Shown piece by piece: positions 8,460 to 18,875 of a stretch of DNA of 64,000 nucleotides; positions within the stretch are counted from its first letter, which is position 1; every line of letters starts with the position of its first letter. The stretch is from Aurantimonas marina (GTDB taxonomy: Bacteria > Pseudomonadota > Alphaproteobacteria > Rhizobiales > Rhizobiaceae): assembly GCF_017183135.1 (NCBI RefSeq), contig NZ_JADDXW010000009.1, forward strand, positions 104,210 to 168,209. The letters are read 5' to 3'. A program made the translations under genes and the position numbers. The notes under the pieces are model-generated. The model did not search any database. It was not told the DNA's origin and saw only the letters and a program-made list of their open reading frames with translations.

Positions 8460-9619
8460 GCGACCGAAGTGCGCTGATCCGCCGGCAGGTCTTGTTCTGG
8501 AGCATCGCCGCCTTTTTGCTGGTGCTGTTGCTATGGCTCTTTTCCGACATCCTCCTGCCCTTCGTGCTCGGTATGGTGATCGCCTATTTCCTCGATCCGG
8601 TCGCCGACTGGTTCGAACGCCGCGGCTTTTCGCGGGTGGCGGCGACGGTTGTCATTCTCATCCTTTTTGCGGCCATCTTCATTGCTGCGGTGCTGATCCT
8701 CGTGCCGGTGATCGGCAGCCAGACCGCAAGCTTTGCAGCGCGCGTGCCCGACTATCTCGATCGTCTGCAGGGCTTGGCTGCCGCCGCGCGAACCGGGCCG
8801 CTGGCGTTCCTGTTCTCCGGGGACGAAACCACACTGAAGCAGGATTTTGCCAATATCGTAAGTGAGGGAACGGGGTTCATCACCTCCTTCCTCGGCTCCG
8901 TCTGGCTCTCGTCACTGGCCGTAGTCAATTTCGTGGCCTTGTTCGTAGTGACGCCGGTCGTCGCCTTCTATCTCCTGCTCGACTGGGATCGGATGATCGC
9001 TAAGGTCGATTCCTGGGTACCGCGCCAGCACATCACGACCGTTCGGCATCTGGCGCGCGAGATCGACCGTTCTGTCGCCGGATTCGTTCGCGGCCAGGGC
9101 AGCGTCTGCCTGATTTTGGGAACCTTCTACGCCGTCGGACTGACGCTGACCGGGCTCAATTTCGGGTTGCTCATCGGCCTTTTCGCCGGGCTGATCTCGT
9201 TCATTCCCTATATCGGCTCGACTATCGGCCTGGTGCTCGCCGTCGGCGTGGCGCTGGTGCAGTTCTGGCCGGACTGGATCTGGATCGTCGCGGTGGCGGC
9301 GATCTTTTTTACGGGGCAGTTCTTCGAGGGCAATATCCTGCAGCCGAAGCTGGTTGGGGCGTCGGTCGGCCTGCATCCTGTCTGGCTGATGTTCGCGCTG
9401 TTTGCCTTCGGTGCGCTGTTCGGTTTCGTCGGACTTTTGATCGCAGTTCCCGCGGCTGCGGCGATCGCCGTGCTGGTCCGCTTCGCGATCTCGCGATATC
9501 TGCAGAGCGAGATGTATTTTGGCCGGCCTGCCTCCGCGGAGCATGTCAGACGCATTACCGCTGAAGATCTTCCGGCGCCGACGCCGACAGGCGCGCCCCG
9601 TCCGGGCGCTGGCGAATAG
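8456..9619 (+). CDS. AI-2E family (PerM/UPF0118) membrane transporter
   Basis: This 387-residue protein has about eight hydrophobic segments: two near the N-terminus, one at about 60-85, a pair around 145-175 and a C-terminal cluster. Family motifs are SDILLPFVLGMVIAYFLDP, VVAFYLLLDWDRM and SFIPYIGSTIGLVLAV. Some members export autoinducer-2 or Na+, but most, including this chromosomal alphaproteobacterial type, have no proven substrate. It starts inside the stop of the CDP-alcohol transferase gene and ends 12 bp before hdaA, so the three genes look like an operon. Confidence 0.88.
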   Translation: MSDRSALIRRQVLFWSIAAFLLVLLLWLFSDILLPFVLGMVIAYFLDPVADWFERRGFSRVAATVVILILFAAIFIAAVLILVPVIGSQTASFAARVPDYLDRLQGLAAAARTGPLAFLFSGDETTLKQDFANIVSEGTGFITSFLGSVWLSSLAVVNFVALFVVTPVVAFYLLLDWDRMIAKVDSWVPRQHITTVRHLAREIDRSVAGFVRGQGSVCLILGTFYAVGLTLTGLNFGLLIGLFAGLISFIPYIGSTIGLVLAVGVALVQFWPDWIWIVAVAAIFFTGQFFEGNILQPKLVGASVGLHPVWLMFALFAFGALFGFVGLLIAVPAAAAIAVLVRFAISRYLQSEMYFGRPASAEHVRRITAEDLPAPTPTGAPRPGAGE

Positions 9620-9631
9620 GGCGAGGCCGCT

Positions 9632-10345
9632 ATGCCGTCGCAACTCCCCCTCGATCTCCCCCACGCCGCGTCGCTCGCCCGGGATGATCTCATCGTCTCG
9701 CCATCCAACCGTCTTGCCGTCGAAGCTGTCGACGCCTGGCCGCATTGGCGGCATTCGGTGCTAGTGATCGTCGGCCCGCCCGGAGCGGGCAAGACGCATC
9801 TTGCAAATGTATGGGCGGAGCGGGCAGGGGCGCGGACCGCGGAGGCCGGCGCTCTGGGCGCTCATCTCGACGAGCCGGGATTTCGCGTCGTCATTGATGG
9901 TCTCGAGCGCTTGCGTTTGTCGGAGACCGACCTGTTTGGCCTTGTCAACGCCGCGCGCCTGGGCACCGGGAGCATCCTTGCGACAAGCCGGACACCGCCG
10001 GCGGGGATGGCATTCACGCTGCGCGATCTTCGCTCGCGCCTTTGCGCGGCAACGCTCGCCGAGCTTGGGGCCCCCGACGACGACTTGCTGACCGGTGTCC
10101 TGGTCAAACTTTTCGCCGATCGCCAGCTCGATATTGCGTCGAAATCGATCCGTTATCTGGTCGAGCGCATGGAGCGCTCGCTCGATTCGGCCCGTCGGAT
10201 CGTTGCGGCCGTCGATCGCGAGGCGCTGGCCTCGAAGGAGCGCATCAGCACACGTCTTCTCAAACGGGTGCTTGACCGCGAGAGTGAAGCGGTGCGTCAT
10301 CAGACGGTCGTGCCGGCCCGCTACCCGGTCGCGACGGAGGACTGA
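9632..10345 (+). CDS. hdaA: DnaA regulatory inactivator homolog HdaA
   Basis: This 237-residue DnaA-like AAA protein should act with the beta clamp to promote ATP hydrolysis by DnaA after initiation. The N-terminus has the clamp-binding motif QLPLDL (residues 4-9), followed by a Walker [10 protein letters not shown] (48-56), a Walker B-like VVIDGLE, and the arginine-containing sensor 2 region SLDSARRIV. The DNA-binding domain IV of DnaA is absent, as expected for Hda. It lies upstream of ppk by 2 bp, a conserved order in alphaproteobacteria. Confidence 0.88.
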   Translation: MPSQLPLDLPHAASLARDDLIVSPSNRLAVEAVDAWPHWRHSVLVIVGPPGAGKTHLANVWAERAGARTAEAGALGAHLDEPGFRVVIDGLERLRLSETDLFGLVNAARLGTGSILATSRTPPAGMAFTLRDLRSRLCAATLAELGAPDDDLLTGVLVKLFADRQLDIASKSIRYLVERMERSLDSARRIVAAVDREALASKERISTRLLKRVLDRESEAVRHQTVVPARYPVATED

Positions 10346-10347
10346 TC

Positions 10348-12750
10348 ATGGATACCGCATCACCGACGCCCCGGGCCAAATCTAGGAAACCCCGCACGCG
10401 CAAGCCTGTGGCCGGCGCGGCGAGAGACGGGCAGGCGACAGCAGCCGGCGATCAGCTTGACACGCCGGTGCGAAGCGGATCCGCTGCCACCTCGACGATC
10501 CCGGAACAGGATAGGGGCACGACAACGCCGATCATGTCGGAGGCGTCCGTCATCCTCGAAACCCCCCCGGCCGACGTGGAGACCGCGGCGAACGTCGATC
10601 GGACGACCGAAAGCGAGTTGCCGGCGGACCGTTTCATCAACCGGGAGATTTCGTGGCTTCAGTTTAACCGCCGCGTGCTCGAGGAATCGCAGAACATCTC
10701 GCATCCACTGCTCGAGCGCGTTCGCTTCCTGTCGATCTCGGCTGACAATCTCGACGAATTCTTCATGGTTCGGGTGGCCGGTCTCGCCGGTCAGGTGCGC
10801 GAAAAGATCACCGTCCGCAGCATCGACGGCCTGACGCCGCAGGAACAGCTCGACCGCATTCTTGACGATGTGGGTCATCTGCAGGGAGAGCAACAGGCAT
10901 CGCTGGCCGAGCTCGTCAAGGAATTACGGCAGGAGGGCATCCAGATCGTCGGCGCCGGAGATCTCAAGCGCGACGACCGAGCCTGGCTGGAGAAGCATTT
11001 CGACGAGACGATCTTTCCGGTCCTGACGCCGCTGTCGGTGGATCCGGCGCATCCGTTTCCATTCATTCCCAATCTGGGCTTCTCGATCGCTCTCGCTCTT
11101 CTGCGCGAACGCGATTCCCAGCCGATGAGCGCGCTTTTGCGGCTGCCGCCGGCGCTGCAGCGATTTATCGAGATGCCGCCGACTGACAAGGGGCTCCTCC
11201 GTCTGGTGCCGCTGGAGAGCATTGTGGCATTGTTCATAGGCCGGTTGTTTCCGGGGTACAGGGTCAAGGGCGCCGGGACCTTCCGCATCATCCGCGACAG
11301 CGATATCGAAGTCGAGGAAGAGGCCGAGGATCTCGTCCGCCATTTCGAAAGTGCCTTGAAGCGGCGACGGCGCGGGTCGGTGATCCGGATCGAGTTCGAT
11401 TCGGTGATGCCGGCGGTGCTTCGCAATTTCGTGGCGGGCGAACTGTCGGTGCCGGATTCGCGTGTCTCGGTCATGGACGGGATGCTGGCGCTGGATTCGG
11501 TCTCGCAGATTTGCCGGCTGCCGCGCGATGATCTGAAATTTAAACCCTACATCCCGCGCTTTCCCGAGCGAATTCGCGAACACAATGGCGACTGCTTCGC
11601 CGCCATCCGGGAAAAGGATATCATCGTCCATCACCCATACGAATCCTTCGATGTGGTGGTGCAGTTCCTTCGGCAGGCCGCGCAGGACCCGAACGTCATC
11701 GCGATCAAGCAGACGCTTTATCGCACGTCGAACGAATCGCCGATCGTGCGGGCGCTTGTTGACGCCGCCGAATCCGGAAAGTCGGTGACGGCACTGGTCG
11801 AGTTGAAGGCGCGGTTCGACGAGGAGGCCAATATCCGCTGGGCCCGCGATCTCGAGCGGGCGGGCGTCCAGGTCGTCTTCGGATTCATTGAGAAAAAGAC
11901 CCATGCCAAGCTGTCACTGGTGGTGAAGCGTGAAGACGGCAGGCTGGTCAACTTCGTCCATATTGGCACCGGCAACTACCATCCGATCACCGCGAAGATC
12001 TATACGGACCTGTCCTACTTCACCGCCGACCCTGACATCGCGCACGACGTCCAGCTGGTGTTCAACTACATCACGGGCTACGCTGAGCCGGCAGAGGTGA
12101 AGAAGCTCGTGATCTCTCCGCTGACCATGCGCAGCCGCATCATCAGTCTTATCGAGGGCGAGGTGGCTCATGTGCGGGCGGGTCGTCCGGGCCAAATCTG
12201 GATGAAGATGAATTCGCTGGTCGATCCCGCGATCATCGACGCGCTCTACAGGGCGAGCCAGGCCGGTGTCGAGATCGACCTCGTCGTACGCGGAATCTGC
12301 TGTTTGCGACCCCGTGTGCCCGGCCTGTCCGACAATATCCGCGTCAAGTCGATCGTTGGCCGCTTCCTTGAGCACAGCCGGATCTTCTGCTTCGGCAACG
12401 GGCAGGGGCTGCCCTCCGAAGCCGCGATCGTCTATATGGGATCGGCCGACATGATGCCGCGCAATCTGGACCGTCGGGTCGAGACACTGGTGCCCATCAC
12501 CACGCCGACCGTCCACAGTCAGGTGCTGTCGCAGATCATGCTGGGCAATATTCTCGACAATCAACAGAGCTGGTCGGTAGCCGCCGATGGAACGTCGCGC
12601 CATATCGTCCCTTCGCCGGGCGAACAACCGTTCAACGCCCAACGCTATTTTATGACCAACCCGAGTCTCTCGGGGCGCGGGAAAGCACTGAAAACGGATG
12701 CCCCAAAACTCATCGCGCGGCAGCGCGCGGACCACGCGCGTCTCGACTGA
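10348..12750 (+). CDS. ppk: Polyphosphate kinase 1
   Basis: This 800-residue enzyme makes inorganic polyphosphate from ATP reversibly. The conserved core starts at about residue 94 with [19 protein letters not shown] and includes [11 protein letters not shown], the catalytic-histidine region [19 protein letters not shown], and the second HKD-like domain with [18 protein letters not shown] and [16 protein letters not shown]. The first 90 or so residues are a low-complexity basic and Thr/Ala/Pro-rich extension ([10 protein letters not shown] and on) that is not in E. coli PPK. The ATG at 10348 directly follows hdaA. It is coupled with ppx downstream, the degradative partner. Confidence 0.96.
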   Translation: MDTASPTPRAKSRKPRTRKPVAGAARDGQATAAGDQLDTPVRSGSAATSTIPEQDRGTTTPIMSEASVILETPPADVETAANVDRTTESELPADRFINREISWLQFNRRVLEESQNISHPLLERVRFLSISADNLDEFFMVRVAGLAGQVREKITVRSIDGLTPQEQLDRILDDVGHLQGEQQASLAELVKELRQEGIQIVGAGDLKRDDRAWLEKHFDETIFPVLTPLSVDPAHPFPFIPNLGFSIALALLRERDSQPMSALLRLPPALQRFIEMPPTDKGLLRLVPLESIVALFIGRLFPGYRVKGAGTFRIIRDSDIEVEEEAEDLVRHFESALKRRRRGSVIRIEFDSVMPAVLRNFVAGELSVPDSRVSVMDGMLALDSVSQICRLPRDDLKFKPYIPRFPERIREHNGDCFAAIREKDIIVHHPYESFDVVVQFLRQAAQDPNVIAIKQTLYRTSNESPIVRALVDAAESGKSVTALVELKARFDEEANIRWARDLERAGVQVVFGFIEKKTHAKLSLVVKREDGRLVNFVHIGTGNYHPITAKIYTDLSYFTADPDIAHDVQLVFNYITGYAEPAEVKKLVISPLTMRSRIISLIEGEVAHVRAGRPGQIWMKMNSLVDPAIIDALYRASQAGVEIDLVVRGICCLRPRVPGLSDNIRVKSIVGRFLEHSRIFCFGNGQGLPSEAAIVYMGSADMMPRNLDRRVETLVPITTPTVHSQVLSQIMLGNILDNQQSWSVAADGTSRHIVPSPGEQPFNAQRYFMTNPSLSGRGKALKTDAPKLIARQRADHARLD

Positions 12751-12754
12751 GCCG

Positions 12755-14257
12755 ATGGCTCAGGGTCGGCTACAGGATCGCCGACCCGCCGGCGTCGTCG
12801 ACATCGGATCTAACTCCGTTCGTCTGGTGATTTACGAAGGCAATTGCCGGACCCTGACGGTCCTGTTCAACGAAAAGGTTCTGAGCGGGCTGGGCAAAGG
12901 GCTGGCTCAGACCAGTCGCCTCGATCCTCAAGCCATCGAAAGCGCGTTGGCTGCCCTTAGACGCTTTCGCAAATTGGCCGAGCAGGCCAATGTGGTCGAA
13001 CTCTATCCGATCGCGACTGCGGCCGCGCGCGAAGCCCAGAACGGACCGGATTTCATCACCGCGGCGGAAGAAGCGATCGGTTCGCCGATCGTGATCCTGT
13101 CGGGCGCCGACGAGGCTCGCTATGCGGCCGAGGGTGTGCTGGCGGGTTTTTACTCGCCGAGCGGCATCGGCGGCGACCTCGGCGGCGGCAGCCTCGAGTT
13201 GGTCGACATTCATGACGGGCAGTTCGAAGGGGGGCTCACCCTGCCGCTCGGCGGTTTGCGGCTGCGCGATCTCGCGGAAGGCGATCTTTCACGGGCACAA
13301 GCGATCGCCGATAGCCATCTGGCCGCCTGCGGTCTTGCGGGAAAAGCCGAGGGGCGTTCCTTCTTCGCCGTCGGCGGCACATGGCGCAATCTCGCCAAGC
13401 TTCATATGGCGCAAACCAAATACCCGTTGCATGTCATGCATGGCTACGAAATCGACGCCTCCGGCATCGAGGATTTCCTCGACTCCATCGTGCGTGGCGA
13501 TCCTGAGAAGCTGTCGGGAATCGGGGCAGTCTCCAAGTCGCGCCGGCCGCTGCTGGCCTATGGCGCCGTCGCGCTGAAAAGCGTAGTGCGCCATCTCAAG
13601 CCGTCGAAGATCGTAATGTCGGCGCTCGGCGTCCGTGAGGGCTATCTCTATTCGCTGCTGTCGAAGGAGGAAAAAAGCAAGGATCCGCTGATCGAATCGG
13701 CGCGGGAATTATCGATCCTGCGTTCGCGCTCGCCCGCCCATGCGCTGGAACTCGTCGAATGGAGCCGGCGCACCTTCGAAGCATTCGGAATCGAGGAAAC
13801 GGACGACGAGGAGCGGCTGCGCGAGGCCGCCTGCCTTTTGGCCGACATCGGCTGGCGCGCCCATCCGGACTATCGCGGCAAGCAATCCCTCTCGATCATT
13901 GCCCATGCCGCCTTTCCGGCAGTCGATCATCGCGGCCGGGCCTATCTCGGCCTGACCAACTACTACCGGCACGAGGGCAGTTTCGAGCAGATGCAACTGC
14001 CAGAACTCGAGCGCCTGATCGAGGAGCGACTGATGACGCGTGCCCGCATTCTCGCATCGCTGTTTCGCGCGACCTATCTGTTGACGGCGTCAATGCCCGG
14101 CGTGCTCGATCAACTGAAATGGGCGCAGGATCCACGCGGGGGCTTCACGCTGGTAATTCCGCGAGCGCTTGCCGCGCTGATCGGGGAGCGGCCTGAAGGC
14201 CGCCTCCAGCAATTCGCCAAGACCGTGGATAAGACGCTACGCATGGAGGCGCGGTAG
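12755..14257 (+). CDS. ppx: Exopolyphosphatase / guanosine pentaphosphate phosphohydrolase Ppx/GppA
   Basis: This 500-residue ASKHA-fold phosphatase should remove terminal phosphate from polyphosphate and possibly from pppGpp. The first phosphate loop DIGSNSVRLVIY is at residues 16-27, and the second is GGDLGGGSLELVDI near 142-155. The remainder is the helical HD-like C-terminal domain. It starts 4 bp after the ppk stop, so synthesis and breakdown of polyphosphate are encoded together. It is convergent with rnd, which ends 10 bp away. Confidence 0.93.
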   Translation: MAQGRLQDRRPAGVVDIGSNSVRLVIYEGNCRTLTVLFNEKVLSGLGKGLAQTSRLDPQAIESALAALRRFRKLAEQANVVELYPIATAAAREAQNGPDFITAAEEAIGSPIVILSGADEARYAAEGVLAGFYSPSGIGGDLGGGSLELVDIHDGQFEGGLTLPLGGLRLRDLAEGDLSRAQAIADSHLAACGLAGKAEGRSFFAVGGTWRNLAKLHMAQTKYPLHVMHGYEIDASGIEDFLDSIVRGDPEKLSGIGAVSKSRRPLLAYGAVALKSVVRHLKPSKIVMSALGVREGYLYSLLSKEEKSKDPLIESARELSILRSRSPAHALELVEWSRRTFEAFGIEETDDEERLREAACLLADIGWRAHPDYRGKQSLSIIAHAAFPAVDHRGRAYLGLTNYYRHEGSFEQMQLPELERLIEERLMTRARILASLFRATYLLTASMPGVLDQLKWAQDPRGGFTLVIPRALAALIGERPEGRLQQFAKTVDKTLRMEAR

Positions 14258-14267
14258 ACGCGCGAGC

Positions 14268-15431
14268 TCACGCATCTCCTTCCAGCGCGACCACTTCGAC
14301 CTTGCGGTTGCGATAGACGAGGGCGGTCTCGCCTTGCAGCAGCCCGAGCGCCCGTTCGCCGAAAATCTCCCTGCGCCAGCCCGACATTGCCGCGATTCCG
14401 GCTTCCTCACCCTTCCAGGCAAGTTTTTCCAGGTCGTCACCCGAAGCGATCATCTTGGCCGCGACGCCCTTTTCCTCGACGACGATCTTCAGCAGGACCT
14501 TGAGGAATTCGACCGCCGCCGCGGTGCCCTCGGGCAGTTGCCGCGAGCGGGGGATGGGGGGCAGGTCCGATTTCGGCACTGCCAATGCCCGGCCCACTGC
14601 CGCGATGATCTCCCGTCCGGCGGCACTGCGTTCGAATCCCTTCGGGATCGTCCGCAGGCGGCCGAGTGCCTGCTCGTCTCTCGGTTGCTGCTGGGCGATC
14701 TCGTAAATCGCATCGTCCTTGAGGATACGCCCGCGCGGCTTGTCGAGATCGCGCGCTTCGCGTTCGCGCCAAGCGGCGAGTTCCTTCATCACCTGCAGTT
14801 CGATCGGTTTGCGTACCCGCAGCTTCAACCGCTTCCAGGCATCGTCCGGGTGCAGGTCGTAGGTGGCCGGGTCCGCCAGGATCGCCATTTCCTCGGCCAG
14901 CCAGTGACTGCGGTCGTCGGCCTCCAACTGCCTGGACAACTCGCGATAGACGTCGCGCAGATAGGTGACGTCGGCAAGCGCATAGGTCAGCTGTTGTTCG
15001 CTGAGTGGGCGGCGGCGCCAGTCGGTGAAACGCGACGTCTTGTCGATTCGTCCATCGGTGGTCCGGGCAACCAGTTGGTCATAGGCGATCGATTCGCCAA
15101 AACCGCAGACCATGGCGGCAACCTGGGTGTCGAAAAGCGGCACTGGCAGGATGCCGCCGAGCTTGTAGACGATCTCCAGATCCTGCCGCGCCGCGTGGAA
15201 CACCTTCACCACGCTCTCGTCGGCCATCAGGTCGAAGAACGGCGCCAGGTCGATGCCGCCGGCGAGCGGGTCCACCAGCACGGCGAGATCTTCCGACGCC
15301 ATCTGGATGAGGCAGAGCTCCGGCCAGAAGGTCGTCTCGCGGATGAACTCGGTGTCGACGGTGATGTATTCGGCGTTGGCGAGGTCGGAGCAGGCCTTGG
15401 CAAGGTCCGCGGTCGTGGTGATCATTTGCAT
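14268..15431 (-). CDS. rnd: Ribonuclease D
   Basis: This 387-residue 3'-5' exoribonuclease for tRNA maturation has the DEDDy exonuclease domain at 1-170: DTEF near residue 26, [12 protein letters not shown] near 79, FDTQVAAM near 100 and [13 protein letters not shown] near 150. An HRDC domain follows around 205-290 ([20 protein letters not shown]). The start at 15431 matches the family N-terminus. It is divergent from aspS, the usual arrangement in this group. Confidence 0.95.
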   Translation of the reverse strand: MQMITTTADLAKACSDLANAEYITVDTEFIRETTFWPELCLIQMASEDLAVLVDPLAGGIDLAPFFDLMADESVVKVFHAARQDLEIVYKLGGILPVPLFDTQVAAMVCGFGESIAYDQLVARTTDGRIDKTSRFTDWRRRPLSEQQLTYALADVTYLRDVYRELSRQLEADDRSHWLAEEMAILADPATYDLHPDDAWKRLKLRVRKPIELQVMKELAAWREREARDLDKPRGRILKDDAIYEIAQQQPRDEQALGRLRTIPKGFERSAAGREIIAAVGRALAVPKSDLPPIPRSRQLPEGTAAAVEFLKVLLKIVVEEKGVAAKMIASGDDLEKLAWKGEEAGIAAMSGWRREIFGERALGLLQGETALVYRNRKVEVVALEGDA

Positions 15432-15610
15432 CCGATATCCTTAGCCCGATCGCGTTGCCGTGCGAAAGGCGGATGCGTCACAACGCCCGCGAAATCTTGA
15501 CAGGACGAAAGCTGCGTGCGCTTGTCCCCCGCGATTCAGTCAAGCCGCCAAACCGAGCCTGCGCGCGCCGACGTGCGGCCGGCCCAGGACCAGATCCAAG
15601 AGAGTATGCC

Positions 15611-17398
15611 ATGCACCGCTATCGCAGTCACAGCTGCGCCGCCCTTCGCAAGGACGATGTCGGAAAAACCGTGCGTCTGTCCGGCTGGGCCCACCGAATC
15701 CGGGATCATGGCGGCCTGTTGTTCATCGATCTGCGCGATCATTACGGCTTGACGCAAGTGGTCGTGGATCCCGATTCGCCGGCCTTCGCGGTGGCGGAAA
15801 CGGTGCGCGGTGAATGGGTGATCCGCGTCGATGGCGAGGTGAAGGCGCGCTCGGAAGACACCGTCAACGCCAAGCTGCCGACCGGCGCGATCGAAGTGTT
15901 CGCGCGCGAGATCGAAGTGCTGTCGGTCGCTAAGGAACTGCCGCTGCCGGTGTTTGGCGAGCCGGAGTACCCCGAGGATATTCGGCTGAAATACCGCTTT
16001 CTCGACCTTCGCCGCGAGACGCTGCACAAGAACATGATGCGGCGCACGCAGATCGTCTCGAAAATGCGCCAGCTGATGGGCGAGGCCGGTTTCTTCGAGT
16101 TCCAGACCCCGATCCTGACGGCCTCCTCCCCGGAGGGCGCGCGCGATTTCCTGGTGCCGTCGCGGCTCCATAACGGCCTGTTCTACGCGCTGCCGCAGGC
16201 GCCGCAGCAATACAAGCAACTGATCATGATGTCGGGCTTCGACCGCTACTTTCAGATCGCGCCATGCTTTCGCGATGAGGACCCGCGCGCCGACCGGTTC
16301 TATGGGGAGTTCTATCAGCTCGACGTCGAGATGAGCTTCGTCGAGCAGGAGGACATCCTGCAAACGATGGAGCCGGTGATCCGAACCGTGTTCGAGAGCT
16401 TCGCCGACGGCAAGCCGGTCAGTCAGACATTTCGGCGGATTCCCTTCGCCGAGTCGGTGCGCAAATACGGCACCGACAAGCCGGACCTTCGCAATCCGAT
16501 CGAGATGGAAGGCGTGACCGAGCATTTCGCCGGCTCCGGTTTCAAGGTCTTCGCCAACATGATCGCCAACGATCCGGCGGTCGAGATTTGGGCGATCCCG
16601 GCGAAGACCGGCGGCTCGCGCGCCTTCTGCGACCGGATGAATTCCTGGGCGCAGGGCGAGGGGCAGCCGGGCCTCGGCTATATCTTCTGGCGCGAGGAGG
16701 GGGGCAAACTCGCCGGTGCCGGTCCGCTTGCCAAGAACATCGGCGAGGAGCGGACCGAGGCGCTGCGCACTCAACTCGGCCTGGAAGCTGGCGACGCCTG
16801 CTTCTTCGTCGCCGGGCGGCCGGACGCCTTCGCGGCCTTCGCCGGCGCCGCACGAACGCGGGTCGGCGAGGAACTGAATCTCATCGATCGCGACCGGTTC
16901 GAGCTGGCCTGGATCATCGATTTCCCCTTCTACGAATGGCAGGAGGAGGAAAAGAAGGTCGATTTCGCCCACAATCCCTTCTCGATGCCCCAGGGTGGCA
17001 TGGACGCGCTGCAGGGCGACGAACCGCTGGCAATCAAGGCATTCCAGTACGACATCGTCTGCAACGGCTTCGAGATCGCGTCCGGCGGCATTCGCAACCA
17101 CCTACCCGAGACCATGGTGAAGGCTTTCGAGATCGCCGGCTATTCGAAGGCGACGGTGGAAGAGCGCTTCGGCGGTCTCTATCGTGCCTTCCAGTACGGC
17201 GCGCCGCCCCATGGCGGCATGGCGGCGGGCGTCGACCGCATCGTCATGCTTCTGTGCGGGGCCAAGAACCTGCGCGAGATCGCCATGTTCCCGATGAACC
17301 AGCAGGCCCACGATCTTCTGATGGGTGCGCCCAACGAGGCGAGTCCGGCTCAGCTGCGCGAACTCGGCCTGCGCCTGGCGCCGGCGGCGAAAAACTGA
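15611..17398 (+). CDS. aspS: Aspartyl-tRNA synthetase, probably non-discriminating (Asp/Asn)
   Basis: This 595-residue class II synthetase contains the anticodon-binding OB fold ([19 protein letters not shown], residues 25-43), motif 1, motif 2 ([20 protein letters not shown]), the GAD insertion domain and motif 3 ([14 protein letters not shown]). In the OB-fold loop the sequence is RDHGG; His here, where discriminating E. coli AspRS has Leu, is the mark of enzymes that also charge tRNA-Asn for the GatCAB amidotransferase route. The ATG at 15611 gives the family N-terminus MHRYRSH; longer starts to the left are not conserved. Confidence 0.96.
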   Translation: MHRYRSHSCAALRKDDVGKTVRLSGWAHRIRDHGGLLFIDLRDHYGLTQVVVDPDSPAFAVAETVRGEWVIRVDGEVKARSEDTVNAKLPTGAIEVFAREIEVLSVAKELPLPVFGEPEYPEDIRLKYRFLDLRRETLHKNMMRRTQIVSKMRQLMGEAGFFEFQTPILTASSPEGARDFLVPSRLHNGLFYALPQAPQQYKQLIMMSGFDRYFQIAPCFRDEDPRADRFYGEFYQLDVEMSFVEQEDILQTMEPVIRTVFESFADGKPVSQTFRRIPFAESVRKYGTDKPDLRNPIEMEGVTEHFAGSGFKVFANMIANDPAVEIWAIPAKTGGSRAFCDRMNSWAQGEGQPGLGYIFWREEGGKLAGAGPLAKNIGEERTEALRTQLGLEAGDACFFVAGRPDAFAAFAGAARTRVGEELNLIDRDRFELAWIIDFPFYEWQEEEKKVDFAHNPFSMPQGGMDALQGDEPLAIKAFQYDIVCNGFEIASGGIRNHLPETMVKAFEIAGYSKATVEERFGGLYRAFQYGAPPHGGMAAGVDRIVMLLCGAKNLREIAMFPMNQQAHDLLMGAPNEASPAQLRELGLRLAPAAKN

Positions 17399-17405
17399 TC
17401 GGGCG

Positions 17406-17434
17406 CTCCCCTCCGCGAAAGGCGTGGAGGGGAG
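17406..17434 (+). terminator. GC-rich hairpin after aspS
   Basis: CTCCCCTCC (17406-17414) and GGAGGGGAG (17426-17434) form a perfect 9-bp stem with an 11-nt loop, 8 bp after the aspS stop. No T-run follows, so it is a weak intrinsic terminator at best. The gene beyond it is on the opposite strand. Confidence 0.4.
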
Positions 17435-17480
17435 TGCTTGCCGAATTGGAAATCGGCCCTGTTGAGTTGGCCGCCAGCGC

Positions 17481-18662
17481 TCAATCGTTGGCGCTGACGG
17501 TAAGCGAGAGCACGCTCGGCAGGGTCTGCGGTGCGCCCATCGCCGCGCCGATCAACTGCGTCGCGGGTACCGGATTGGCCGGGTCGATACTGATTGAAAA
17601 GGATTTCGGATCGTTGAGATAGGCCGTCACCGCATCGGTGACGTCCTTTTGGAATTCGGGATTCTGCAGATAGGACAGGAACACCGGCAACATGCCGGTA
17701 AGCCCTTGGATCAACTGCTCGCGCGTCTGTCCGTTTTTCCCAGCGTAGTAGTCGAGCAGCTTGCCGGTCAGCGAATCGTCGACGAAGGTAATCTCGGCCG
17801 AGTTGAGATAGAGCTGCGAGATCAGCCCCATGACCGCCATGCCGGAGGCCTGCTGATTGTCCGGATTGGCGGCCATCTGCTGCTGCAGTTGCTGCAGCGA
17901 CTCGATGAAGGCTGGCGTATAGCCCGAAATTCCATAGGTGAAGGACAGGCTGCCAGCGTCCTTCACGTCGATGTCGAATGGATCGAGTTTGAGGAGGCCG
18001 CTGGTGGGGTTCCAGATAGCGGAACCGGCGATTGTGCCGCTCAGCGTGCCGTAACCGACCTCCTGGACCGCTTTCGTGGCTTCGGCGTCTTCTCCAGTGG
18101 TGAGGTCGGCGGTAAAATTGCCGAGATCGAGCTCGGCGGTGAAGGTGCCGTCGTCGCCGATCTCATTGCCGATCGACGCGTCTGCTAGGCTGAAGACCGT
18201 CTTGCCGTCCTTCTCGACGTCGACCGAGCCGATCTTGGCCCCCTCGAAATAGAAGTCGGAGAATGTCATCGCCGCCGGTACGTCGGTTACAGCCGTGCCG
18301 ACCAGCTCCATGCCCTCGATCACGATCCCGCTGATGCGCGTGCGCACGCCATCCTGGGTCTCGTCGAAGTCGGGAAACGCGATCCGCTTGACGTCCCATC
18401 CGTCAGCCGTGGAGCCGGAGACGTTCTCGAATGTAATCTCGGCGACCTTGCCTTTCTCATCAGCTTTCGCCCCCGAGACGCCCTTCAGGACGACATTGTC
18501 GCCGTCGGCCTCCGCGCTATCGAAAGTCAGCGACATGTTCTGCTTCTGCGCGACGGCCTTGAGCCGCTCGGCAAAGGCCTCGGCGTCGACCGCGAAAGCC
18601 GACGCCGAGCTTAGTAGCAGCAGCGTCGTCGTGGCGATGGAGATGCCTGTTCTGGCGAGCAT
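17481..18662 (-). CDS. Periplasmic protein of unknown function
   Basis: I do not recognise this 393-residue protein. It has a clear Sec signal peptide (about residues 1-24, ISIATTTLLLLSSASAFAVDA) and no later membrane segment. The mature part is acidic and rich in short Gly/Asp/Thr beta-type repeats such as DSAEADGDNVVLKGVSGAKA and TFSDFYFEGAKIGSVDVEKD, which look like AsmA/DUF945-like lipid-interacting beta sheets, though this is only an impression. A Gln-rich stretch LQQLQQQMAANPDNQQ lies near 265-280. It stands alone between aspS and parC on the opposite strand. Its base composition matches its neighbours. Confidence 0.75.
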   Translation of the reverse strand: MLARTGISIATTTLLLLSSASAFAVDAEAFAERLKAVAQKQNMSLTFDSAEADGDNVVLKGVSGAKADEKGKVAEITFENVSGSTADGWDVKRIAFPDFDETQDGVRTRISGIVIEGMELVGTAVTDVPAAMTFSDFYFEGAKIGSVDVEKDGKTVFSLADASIGNEIGDDGTFTAELDLGNFTADLTTGEDAEATKAVQEVGYGTLSGTIAGSAIWNPTSGLLKLDPFDIDVKDAGSLSFTYGISGYTPAFIESLQQLQQQMAANPDNQQASGMAVMGLISQLYLNSAEITFVDDSLTGKLLDYYAGKNGQTREQLIQGLTGMLPVFLSYLQNPEFQKDVTDAVTAYLNDPKSFSISIDPANPVPATQLIGAAMGAPQTLPSVLSLTVSAND

Positions 18663-18875
18663 GAGAGAACCTTTCGCTTGAAACTGAGCGCGCTACGGCG
18701 CGATGAGAATGTGGGCCGTTGTCGCGCATTATTGTAGGACGGAAGCCCGGTCGCGATAAGGGGAGGTGCGGCGAGCGACGGAATTAAGGCGTTCGCGCTC
18801 GTGGCGTACTGACAAATGCTTGAATAACCACGTTCCGGTGTTGTTCCGGTCGCCCTCGTGTCCTAGACCAGCCCC

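Noticed and set aside
17860..17900. Gln-rich repeat (CTGCTGCAGTTGCTGCAG) as a CRISPR or tandem repeat
   Set aside because: It is a short coding run for LQQLQQQ inside the periplasmic protein; no CRISPR array or long tandem repeat is visible anywhere in the window.
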